DNA of 64,000 nucleotides from Saccharothrix sp. NRRL B-16348 (GTDB lineage: Bacteria; Actinomycetota; Actinomycetes; Mycobacteriales; Pseudonocardiaceae). The notes under the pieces were generated by a model. The model was not told the DNA's origin, searched no databases, and saw nothing but the letters and a program-made list of their open reading frames with translations. The stretch is from positions 1 through 64,000 of the forward strand of contig NZ_LGED01000102.1 of assembly GCF_001280085.1 (NCBI RefSeq). Reading direction: 5' to 3'. The first letter of the stretch is position 1; every line of letters begins with the position of its first letter. The position numbers and the translations under genes were made by a program. Of this stretch, positions 50,610 through 57,659 are shown one piece after another.

Positions 50610-51307
50610 TCCGCGTGATGCTGGTGGACGACCAGCCGTTGGTGCGGGCCGGGCTGGCGATGCTGCTCGACGCCGAACCGGACATCGAGGTGGTCGCCGA
50701 GGCGGACGAGGGCGCGGGCGCGGTGGCGCGGGCCGAGGAACTGCACCCGGACGTGGTGCTGATGGACGTGCGGATGCCCGGCGTCGACGGGGTGGAGGCG
50801 ACGCGGCGGATCATCGACGCGGACCCGGCGGGCGAGGACCACGCCACCAAGATCATCATCTTGACGACGTACCACGTGGACGAGGCGGTGTACGCGGCGT
50901 TGCGGGCCGGTGCGACCGGGTTCCTGCTCAAGGACGCGGTGCCGCGCGAGCTGGTCGACGCGGTGCGCACGGTCGCGTCCGGTGAGGCGTGGCTGGACCC
51001 GACTGTCGCGAAAGGACTGATCCGCGAGTTCGCCGCCCGGCCGCGCCACCACATGCCGACGTCGGCGGAGATGGGCGAGCTGACGGTGCGGGAGCGGGAG
51101 GTGCTGGTGCTCGTGGCGCACGGGTTGTCGAACCCGGAGATCGCCGCGCACCTCGTGGTCGGTGAGGCGACGGTGAAGACGCACCTGGGCCGGATCCTGA
51201 TGAAGCTCGGGCTGCGTGACCGCGCGCAGGCCATCGCGGCGGCGTACCAGAGCGGCTTGGTCGTGCCGGGCAGCAGTCCGCCGCCGCCCGCCGGACGGCC
51301 GTCTTGA
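50606..51307 (+). CDS. NarL/LuxR-type response regulator
   Basis: A 233-aa regulator. Receiver domain with VMLVDDQPLVRAGLAMLLDA, phospho-acceptor Asp54 in VVLMDVRMPGVDG, Thr in ILTTYHVDE and Lys in FLLKDAVP. LuxR HTH: LTVREREVLVLVAHGLSNPE, IAAHLVVGEATVKTHLGRIL, MKLGLRDRAQAIAAAY. GTG 50606 overlaps the kinase stop (GTGA). Together with the kinase and the 184-aa protein it forms a complete signalling operon, and it faces the DAHP-synthase operon, which is a plausible target. Confidence 0.94.
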   Translation: MIRVMLVDDQPLVRAGLAMLLDAEPDIEVVAEADEGAGAVARAEELHPDVVLMDVRMPGVDGVEATRRIIDADPAGEDHATKIIILTTYHVDEAVYAALRAGATGFLLKDAVPRELVDAVRTVASGEAWLDPTVAKGLIREFAARPRHHMPTSAEMGELTVREREVLVLVAHGLSNPEIAAHLVVGEATVKTHLGRILMKLGLRDRAQAIAAAYQSGLVVPGSSPPPPAGRPS

Positions 51308-51363
51308 TCGTTCAGGTCGGTCGGACGGGGGCGGGGCGGGCGGTGTGCGCGGTACCGTGAGGT

Positions 51364-51837
51364 GTGCGCATCCTCCCGCGCCGGGCACCTCGCCGTGCCG
51401 AACCGCCGAGCGTCCTGCTCGACCCGGCCACGGCGGAACTCGTGCGGCTGGGGGCGTTGCTGGAGGTCGTCGTCCAGGCCGTGGCGCTGCAGGAGCGGGC
51501 GGAGGCCGTGATCGCCGACTGCGCGCAACCCGGTGAGACGTCGTGGGAGGTCGCGCGCAGCGGCCGTGCGGTGGCGGCCCAGTACGGCAGGCTGTCCGGC
51601 TGGGCGGCGGACCTCGTGTGGCAGACCGACCGTCCCCCGCCGCCGCAGCGGATCGTCGAACTCCTCCGCTACCACTTGGGCGTGCTGGACTGCGCGCTGA
51701 AACTGGCGTTCCCCCGCTACCGCAGCGACCGCCTCGAATCCCGCCGCCTGTCCATGACGGGCCTGGGCGCCCCGGCCCGCGAACTGCGCGACCTGGAAGC
51801 GGCCCTCCGCACCCGCATCACCACCCTCTCCCCGTGA
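51364..51837 (+). CDS. Hypothetical protein, helical
   Basis: Not recognised; 157 aa. The basic N-terminus MRILPRRAPRRAEPP leads to an all-helical body: LLDPATAELVRLGALLEVVV, QAVALQERAEAVIADCAQPG, RAVAAQYGRLSGWAADLVWQ, ELLRYHLGVLDCALKLAFPR. Helix 2 and 4 contain the two Cys. Third-position bias supports coding. GTG 51364 is a reasonable start. The gene ends in the repeat array at 51831. It could be cotranscribed with the two-component genes (56-bp gap). Confidence 0.6.
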   Translation: MRILPRRAPRRAEPPSVLLDPATAELVRLGALLEVVVQAVALQERAEAVIADCAQPGETSWEVARSGRAVAAQYGRLSGWAADLVWQTDRPPPPQRIVELLRYHLGVLDCALKLAFPRYRSDRLESRRLSMTGLGAPARELRDLEAALRTRITTLSP

Positions 51838-52044
51838 GTCCTACCTCCACCCCTCGAGAGTCCTACCCTCAGCCCGCGCGTGTCCTACGTCCAGAACGCG
51901 CGTGTCCTACGTTCAGAACGCGCGTGTCCTACGTTCAGGTACCCCGAGTTCAACGCTCAGGACAGTGGATCTTGTTCTGAGCGTTGAACTCACGTGTTCC
52001 GAACGTAGGACACGCGTGACGCGAACGTAGGACACGCGCGGGGT
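51831..52044. repeat. Interspersed repeat, locus C, with inverted copies
   Basis: The largest copy: one partial head (GTGAGTCCTAC, 51834), GAGAGTCCTACCCTCAGCCC (51856), three core units (from 51879, 51901 and 51923), tail GAGTTCAACGCTCAGGACA (51946-51964), then inverted tail TGTTCTGAGCGTTGAACTC (51973-51991) and two inverted core units (GAACGTAGGACACGCG) to 52044. It lies between the convergent hypothetical (stop 51837) and GH3 (stop 52064) genes. Confidence 0.85.
51946..51991. terminator. Hairpin formed by two inverted repeat tails
   Basis: The tail and its inverted copy pair at 18 of 19 positions with an eight-base loop. It is the natural bidirectional terminator for the convergent genes ending at 51837 and 52064. 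Confidence 0.75.
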
Positions 52045-52063
52045 GGGGGTACGACTCTCGCGG

Positions 52064-55000
52064 TTACCAGGTGGTTCGGCCGGCGGCGAAGGGGTAGAGG
52101 GGGTTGCCGTAGGTGGGAGGGACGGGGGAGCCCGAGTCGATCTTGGCGCGGATGTCGGCGCGTTCGGCGGCGGTGGCGCCCAGGTCGTACGGGAGGTCCC
52201 AGTGCTCGGTGGCGTCGGCCGGGGTGTCGGTGCCGCCGGGACGGAGAACGTCGGTCAGCGCACGGGGCAGTTGCCACGGGAGCTTGCCCGTCGGGGTGTA
52301 GTCGCCGAACAGGAGGGACGCGAGGGCCGGACCCATCTCCTCGCCGCCCCGGTACGTCACGACGATCGCGCTCGCCAGGTCGTGCCACTCCGTGATCACG
52401 TAGGGGCGGGGGAGGACCAGCGCCACCACGACGGGAATGCCCTGGCGGTGGAAGTCCTGGATCAGCGCCAGCTGGTCCGGCGGCAGGTACGGCTGCTCCT
52501 TCGGCCAACTGGTCGCGTGGGTGTACGAGGTCTCGCCCACCGCGACGATCGCCAGCTTCGGTGACGGCCCGGTGTCCTCGTGCACGTTCACCCCGGCCTG
52601 GGCGGCACGCGCGCGGATCGCCTCCAGCATGGTCTGCGAGCCGTACTCCTGGTGGAAGTAGCTGGTCCAGATGCAGCACGCGGCCGTGTCGTCGGCACGC
52701 GGACCGGCCACCACGATGTTGTCACCGCGGTTCAGCCGCACCGGCAGCACGCCACCCGTGTTCTTCAACAACGTCATCGCCTCACGCGACGCCTGGTTCG
52801 CCAGCGCCGCGTACTCCGGCTTGTGGAACCGGTACGGCCCGTTCACCGGGTCGCCGTACGGGTTCTCGAAGACGCCGAGCTTGAACTTCAGCCGCAGCAC
52901 CCGCCGCACCGCGTCGTCGATCCGCGCCGACGGCACCGCCGACGTGAACCCGCCGATGCTGAACCCGGCCGCGCCCGGGTCCGCGCCACCCATCACGTCG
53001 GAACCGGCGTTCGCCGCGCCGACCCACGACCCCGACGGCAACCAGTCGGTCGTGATCAGCCCGGTGTACCCGAGGTTCTGCCGCAGGTACGCGAGGATCT
53101 TCGCGCTGTCGCCCGCGCCCGGCCCACCGGGATCGAGCAGCGAACTGCCCGCGTACCCCGGCATGATGTTGACCGCGCCCGCCTCCATCGCGGCCCGGAA
53201 CGGCGCCACGTGGTACTTGATCGTCACGTTGTCGTACACGATCAACGCCTCACCGCCCGCGCCCTCGCCCGGCCAGTGCTTCACGGTCGCCAGCACGGAC
53301 GCCGGGTTCAGCTCCGGCCCGCCCTGCAACCCGGCCACCAGCGCCCGCACCTGCGCCGCCGCCACCTCGGAACTCTCGCCGTTGCCCTCCTGGATGCGCG
53401 GGTACAGCACCTTCGTGCCCACCTCGGCCAACGGCCCCAGCACACCGCGCGTGCCGACCTCCAGCTGCTCGCGCCGCTGCATGTCGCCGAGCTTGTACTG
53501 CAACGGGTAGTTCCGCGCCGCCGCCAACGCGCTCTGCAACGGGTACGTCGTCTTGTACCCGGCGATGGTGTCGCCCGCCGACACGAACGGGATGCCGAGG
53601 CGCGTGCCGCTCGACCCGAGCAGCGCGGTGTGCAGGTCCTGCGCCTCCGCCGGCCCGAAGTGCCACCCCGAACGCGGGAACACCTGGGCGTTGTAGAACA
53701 GCTGGTACGCCTTCTCCTCGATCGTCATCCGACCGAGCAGGTCGTTCACCCGCGCCTCCACGGGCTGCCGCCAGTCCTCGTACGGCTCGATCGCGCCGTT
53801 CTTGTTCAGGTCACGGCTGCCGTTCACCACCCGCACGCCGTCGTCCACCGAGGTCAACGTCGGCAGGTAGACGCTGAACGTGCGGATGTTCGACGCGCTG
53901 GTGGCGCCCGAGCCGTCCACCGCCACCACGAACCACCGGTACGTCCACCGGTCGGCGATGTCCCACGAAGGTGTGTAACCGGTGCCAGTGGGCTCGGCGA
54001 CCTTGGTGTAGAGGTCGATCAGGTTGCCCGACGCGGTGAAGTCGTAGTCCGTGCGGCTGACGTTGAGCCAGACCTGGTAGCGCACCGCGCCCGGCACGGC
54101 CGCCCACGAGAACGCCGGACGCCGGGTCGACGTGATCATCGCCTGGTCGGCGGGCGCGGACAGCGCGAACCGGCCCGTCACCGCGGGCGCCTTGGTCGGC
54201 GGCGACAGCAACGGCGGGGTGGCCGCGGACGTGTCGACGGTCCCGAAGACCTGGAACTCCCACAACGACACCCCGTAGCCGGTGGCGCGCGCCGTGGCGA
54301 ACAACCGCAGGTAACGACCCGTGCCGCTGACGGTGAGCCGTTCCGTGCCGCCCGCGCCGGTGGTGGTCGAGTAGATCGACGTCCAGTTCACCGCGTCGTT
54401 CGACGTCTCGAGCCGGTAGCCGCGCGCGTACGCGCCCTCCCAGTTCAGCACGACCTGGTTGACCGCGGCGACGCCGCCGAAGTCGACCCGCAGCCACTGG
54501 TTGTCGGCGAACTGGCTGGACCAGCGGGTGTTCGCGCGCCCGTCCAGCGCCGCGGCGGGTGCGTTGCCGCCCTCCCACGTCGAGGCCGCGACCTGCTTGT
54601 ACTCGGAGATCGGCGTGCCGGAGGAGGAACCGCCGGTCGTGCCGTAGACCTGGAACTCCCACAGCGAGTAGCCGTAGCCGGTGGCGCGGGCCGTGCCGAA
54701 CAGCCGCACGTGCCGACCGACGCCGGTGACCGGGATGCTCTGCGTGCCGCCCGCGCCGGTGGCGGTGGTGTGGATCGTGGTCCACGTGACGCCGTCCGCG
54801 GAGGTCTGGAGCTGGAACGCGGTCGCGTAGGCTGCCTCCCACGTCAGCACCACGCGGTCCAGCGTGGCCGTGGCGCCCAGGTCGACGCTCAACCACTGCG
54901 GGTCGGCGAACGCGCTCGACCAGCGGGTGCCCGCGTTGCCGTCGGTGGCGGCGGACGCGGCGGTGCCCGCGTTCTCGGTGGACGAGGCCGTGGTCGGTTT

Positions 55001-55129
55001 GCCTTGGGAGAGCAGGACTCCGGCGGCGCTCGCCTCCCGTGAGGCGGTGAGCTGCCCGGCGATCAGGGCGGCGAGGACGGCGAGCAGGGGCAGGACCCGG
55101 CGGCGGTGCCGGGTGGGCGCTTCGGGCAT
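52064..55129 (-). CDS. Secreted GH3 family glycosidase with two discoidin (F5/8-C) domains
   Basis: A 1021-aa secreted beta-glucosidase/xylosidase-like enzyme. Signal peptide: RRVLPLLAVLAALIAGQLTA. Two F5/8 type C (CBM32-like) domains follow, at about 37-160 and 170-300, both with WLSVDLG/WLRVDFGG and YSLWEFQVYG/VSLWEFQVFG ends. A fibronectin-like segment (FALSAPADQAMITSTRRPAF) precedes the GH3 core, which begins near DDGVRVVNGSRDLNKNGAIE. Landmarks: ATVKHWPGEGAGG, GYTGLITTDWLPSGSW (nucleophile Asp) and VVAGPRADDTAACCIWTSYF. Substrate inferred from family only. ATG 55129 matches the signal peptide. Preceded by a perfect LacI-type palindrome. Confidence 0.92.
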   Translation of the reverse strand: MPEAPTRHRRRVLPLLAVLAALIAGQLTASREASAAGVLLSQGKPTTASSTENAGTAASAATDGNAGTRWSSAFADPQWLSVDLGATATLDRVVLTWEAAYATAFQLQTSADGVTWTTIHTTATGAGGTQSIPVTGVGRHVRLFGTARATGYGYSLWEFQVYGTTGGSSSGTPISEYKQVAASTWEGGNAPAAALDGRANTRWSSQFADNQWLRVDFGGVAAVNQVVLNWEGAYARGYRLETSNDAVNWTSIYSTTTGAGGTERLTVSGTGRYLRLFATARATGYGVSLWEFQVFGTVDTSAATPPLLSPPTKAPAVTGRFALSAPADQAMITSTRRPAFSWAAVPGAVRYQVWLNVSRTDYDFTASGNLIDLYTKVAEPTGTGYTPSWDIADRWTYRWFVVAVDGSGATSASNIRTFSVYLPTLTSVDDGVRVVNGSRDLNKNGAIEPYEDWRQPVEARVNDLLGRMTIEEKAYQLFYNAQVFPRSGWHFGPAEAQDLHTALLGSSGTRLGIPFVSAGDTIAGYKTTYPLQSALAAARNYPLQYKLGDMQRREQLEVGTRGVLGPLAEVGTKVLYPRIQEGNGESSEVAAAQVRALVAGLQGGPELNPASVLATVKHWPGEGAGGEALIVYDNVTIKYHVAPFRAAMEAGAVNIMPGYAGSSLLDPGGPGAGDSAKILAYLRQNLGYTGLITTDWLPSGSWVGAANAGSDVMGGADPGAAGFSIGGFTSAVPSARIDDAVRRVLRLKFKLGVFENPYGDPVNGPYRFHKPEYAALANQASREAMTLLKNTGGVLPVRLNRGDNIVVAGPRADDTAACCIWTSYFHQEYGSQTMLEAIRARAAQAGVNVHEDTGPSPKLAIVAVGETSYTHATSWPKEQPYLPPDQLALIQDFHRQGIPVVVALVLPRPYVITEWHDLASAIVVTYRGGEEMGPALASLLFGDYTPTGKLPWQLPRALTDVLRPGGTDTPADATEHWDLPYDLGATAAERADIRAKIDSGSPVPPTYGNPLYPFAAGRTTW

Positions 55130-55193
55130 GGCGACTCCAGGCAGGGGTGACCCGCGGCCGGTGTGCCGCCGGCCGCGGATCGTCGACAAACTC

Positions 55194-55211
55194 TGGGAGA
55201 GCGCTCTCCCA
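55194..55211. promoter_or_regulatory. LacI-type (CebR/CelR-like) operator
   Basis: Perfect 18-bp palindrome TGGGAGAGCGCTCTCCCA, 65 bp upstream of the GH3 start. It contains the core of the actinobacterial CebR/CelR box TGGGAGCGCTCCCA, with AG/CT inserted at the centre. A LacI-family repressor released by an oligosaccharide is likely. Confidence 0.75.
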
Positions 55212-55319
55212 CAGCGAACTTCACCCGCCGTGCCGCCGTCAAGGGAGTGGGAGACCGGTTCTCGCGCACCCGGCGGCCCGGTTCCGGTCGGGTCCGGGAG
55301 CGACGCATAGGATCGCCCG

Positions 55320-55751
55320 GTGACGATCGCGATCCCCGGCTTCGGTGAACTGACCCAGGTGGACCACACCCCTGAAGGTGTGGCGTGCTGGAACACGTCC
55401 GCCGCCGGGACGTCGGTGAGCGTGCTGGTGGAGGAACCGGCCACCACCGCCGACCTCGACCTGCCGTTCATCGGCTCCGTGCTGCGGGACCGCGAACGGC
55501 TGCTCGCCGCCGCGCACGAGGCCGTGGCCGACCACCTGCGCGACCACCCGGGCTACGCGCCGGACGCCGTGGCCGACCCGGAGTTCACCTTCCACCCCGG
55601 CCGGGACTGGCTGGTCCGGTTCGCCGAGTGCCGCGTGCCCGGCTTCACCGAGTTGGGTCTGGTCGTGGTGTTCAACGGCGCCGACGTGGTCGGGGTGGAC
55701 GACCTCGCCGACGTCGACCTCGCGGACGAGACGGGCGAGACGAACCGCTGA
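55320..55751 (+). CDS. Hypothetical protein
   Basis: Not recognised; 143 aa, no signal or membrane segment. Mixed alpha/beta pattern: TIAIPGFGELTQVDHTPEGV, GTSVSVLVEEPATTADLDLP, RERLLAAAHEAVADHLRDHP, FTFHPGRDWLVRFAECRVPG and a very acidic tail (DDLADVDLADETGE). The overall shape resembles the small DUF2004-like or immunity-type proteins, but I cannot assign a family. Divergent from the GH3 gene, sharing the promoter region with its LacI-type palindrome. GTG 55320 is the start. Confidence 0.6.
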   Translation: MTIAIPGFGELTQVDHTPEGVACWNTSAAGTSVSVLVEEPATTADLDLPFIGSVLRDRERLLAAAHEAVADHLRDHPGYAPDAVADPEFTFHPGRDWLVRFAECRVPGFTELGLVVVFNGADVVGVDDLADVDLADETGETNR

Positions 55752-55826
55752 CCGCCGGCCCTCGGGTACGGGCGCCGCGTTGCCAGGCGGCCCGCGGCTG
55801 TGCTGTGATCGGTGGCGCCGCCGTGT

Positions 55827-55840
55827 GGAAAGCGTTTTCC
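55827..55840. promoter_or_regulatory. LacI/GalR-type half-palindromic operator
   Basis: GGAAAGCGTTTTCC, an almost perfect palindrome of the GAAAGCGTTTTC type bound by LacI/GalR regulators, 18 bp upstream of the secreted 90-aa protein's ATG. Confidence 0.5.
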
Positions 55841-55858
55841 GCGAAAGGGAGAACCCCG

Positions 55859-56131
55859 ATGCGCGCACTGCTCCTGACGACCCTGCTGCTCCTGGCCGCC
55901 GCGTCCACCCAAGCAACAGCCCAAGCCGCTTCCGCCCGAACCGCACCCGCTGACGCTGTTTCAGCGCAAGCCGCACCCGTCGCGGCGATGGACTACTGGC
56001 AGTACATGGCCACCTTCGCGACCGAGGAGGAGTGCGAAGCGGAGGGCGCGAAGATCCCGGAGGGCGTCGACTACTACGTCTGCCGGCCGTACAGCGGCGC
56101 CTGGGACTTCTACTGGGTCTTCCTGACCTGA
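55859..56131 (+). CDS. Small secreted protein (90 aa)
   Basis: Not recognised. A signal peptide RALLLTTLLLLAAASTQATA is followed by an Ala-rich stretch and a mature domain of about 50 residues: MDYWQYMATFATEEECEAEG, AKIPEGVDYYVCRPYSGAWD, FYWVFLT. The two Cys (in EECEAE and YVCRPY) probably form a disulfide. The pattern of aromatic residues and one disulfide is like small secreted proteins described only as hypothetical in actinomycetes. ATG 55859 has AAAGGGAGAAC upstream. The 3' end overlaps the convergent FAD-monooxygenase gene by 22 bp. Confidence 0.7.
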   Translation: MRALLLTTLLLLAAASTQATAQAASARTAPADAVSAQAAPVAAMDYWQYMATFATEEECEAEGAKIPEGVDYYVCRPYSGAWDFYWVFLT

Positions 56132-57600
56132 CCTCGTGATCGGTCGGCGTGCACGAACCGGTCCGGGCGCAGCACGACGACGTCGGCGCGGTGGCGGGCG
56201 AACCAGGCGGTGAGCGCGCCGGTGACGTCCACCAGGTCGTCCTCGGTGTGGGGTTCGCCGTCGGCCACCACCCGCAGGAACCTTGCGCGCGGCCCCGACC
56301 AGTCCCGTGCCGTGCGCGCGTCCACGCCCGGTCCGACGACCGCGAAGTCGGGTCCGAGCACGTCGTCGAGCAACCGTCTCGTGCCGCCGACGACCACCTC
56401 GGGCTGCGGGAACATGACCCGACCGTCCGGCAGCGCGGGCCGCGGCTTGAACTCGAAGTGGCGCACCAGGCGGCGCACCCGCGGCACGGTCTGCACGGCG
56501 CGCAGCACCACGTCCCGCGTGAAAGCGGCGAACCGGTTCCGCACCAGGAACACCCGGCCGAGCCGCACGCTGGCGAGGGCCATCGCCTCGGTGTGCGGGC
56601 GGCGTTCGGCCTCGTAGCTGTCCAACAGCGACACAGGGGCGTCCGATCCCAGCACCAGGGCGAGCTTCCAGGTGAGGTTGGCCGCGTCACGCAGCCCGCT
56701 GCACAGGCCCTGGCCCAGGAACGGCGGCATCTGGTGGGCGGCGTCGCCGAGCAGGAACACCCGCCGGTCGCGCCAGCGCTCGGCGACCAGGTGGTGGAAC
56801 GTGTAGACGACGGCGCGCGTGACGGTGAAGCGGTCGGGGTCGACGTAGGGCGCGACGAGCCGGGCGACCGCCTCCGGGTTCGTCACGTCCGCGGCGGCCT
56901 CGTCCGGGCGCAGCATGAACTCCAGCCGGTAGGTGTCGAACGCGCCGGGTGAGACGAACGCGGGCCGCCGCCAGTCGCACACGAACGTCGTGTGCGGCAC
57001 CCGCACCGCACCCGGCGCGACGTCGCCGGAGACCGCCAGCCACGGCTCGGCGTAGGACGTGCCGCCGAGCGCGATGCCCGCCGCGACCCGGGTCGTGCTG
57101 CGGGCGCCGTCGCACCCCAGCACGTACTTCGCCCGCACCGGGGTTTCCTCGTCGGTGGCGAGGTCGCGCAGGACGACGGTGGCGGCCTCGTCGTCCTGCG
57201 CGAGCCGCGTCAGCTCGACGCCGGTGCGCAGGGTGACGTGCGGGAACCGGTCCAGCCCGGCACGCAGGGCCGCTTCGAGGCGCGGCTGGTCGAAGAAGTG
57301 CAGGGGACGGCTGCCCAGCCCGAAGTCGACCTCGTCCAGGGCGATGGTGGCGAACACCCGGCCCTTGGCGTTGACGTACTCGGCCCGCGCCGGCGGGTGC
57401 ATGTCCCGGGCGACCTCGGCCAGCAGACCTGCCTGCTGGTAGATCCGCAACGCCTCGTCGTCGCACGAGAACGCGCGCGGCTGCCGGTGCGGCGCGGTGT
57501 CGCGTTCGACGACCAGGGTGCGCACGCCCCTGGCGCCGAGCAGGTTGGCGGTGAGCGCCCCCACCGGCCCGCAACCGACCACTACGACGTCGAACTCCAT
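56110..57600 (-). CDS. FAD-dependent aromatic monooxygenase (MhpA/PHBH-like)
   Basis: A 496-aa class A flavoprotein hydroxylase, similar to 3-(3-hydroxyphenyl)propionate hydroxylase and polyketide hydroxylases. The Rossmann motif EFDVVVVGCGPVGALTANLL opens the protein, followed by the DG motif VLGCDGARSTTRVAAG and the GD motif VFLLGDAAHQMPPFLGQGLC. A thioredoxin-like C-terminal domain (about 400-496) is typical of the MhpA/RdmE group. The start ATG 57600 gives the canonical MEFDVVVVG. It lies 59 bp downstream of the SARP gene on the same strand, so the regulator probably controls it. Substrate may be an aromatic acid or small polyketide, which is interesting with a chorismatase operon 8 kb away. 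Confidence 0.88.
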   Translation of the reverse strand: MEFDVVVVGCGPVGALTANLLGARGVRTLVVERDTAPHRQPRAFSCDDEALRIYQQAGLLAEVARDMHPPARAEYVNAKGRVFATIALDEVDFGLGSRPLHFFDQPRLEAALRAGLDRFPHVTLRTGVELTRLAQDDEAATVVLRDLATDEETPVRAKYVLGCDGARSTTRVAAGIALGGTSYAEPWLAVSGDVAPGAVRVPHTTFVCDWRRPAFVSPGAFDTYRLEFMLRPDEAAADVTNPEAVARLVAPYVDPDRFTVTRAVVYTFHHLVAERWRDRRVFLLGDAAHQMPPFLGQGLCSGLRDAANLTWKLALVLGSDAPVSLLDSYEAERRPHTEAMALASVRLGRVFLVRNRFAAFTRDVVLRAVQTVPRVRRLVRHFEFKPRPALPDGRVMFPQPEVVVGGTRRLLDDVLGPDFAVVGPGVDARTARDWSGPRARFLRVVADGEPHTEDDLVDVTGALTAWFARHRADVVVLRPDRFVHADRSRGQVRKTQ

Positions 57601-57659
57601 GCGTCCTCCTCCTGGTGCCGGGTCACATGCCAGCGGAGGGCTGTTGGAGTTCTGTGGGA

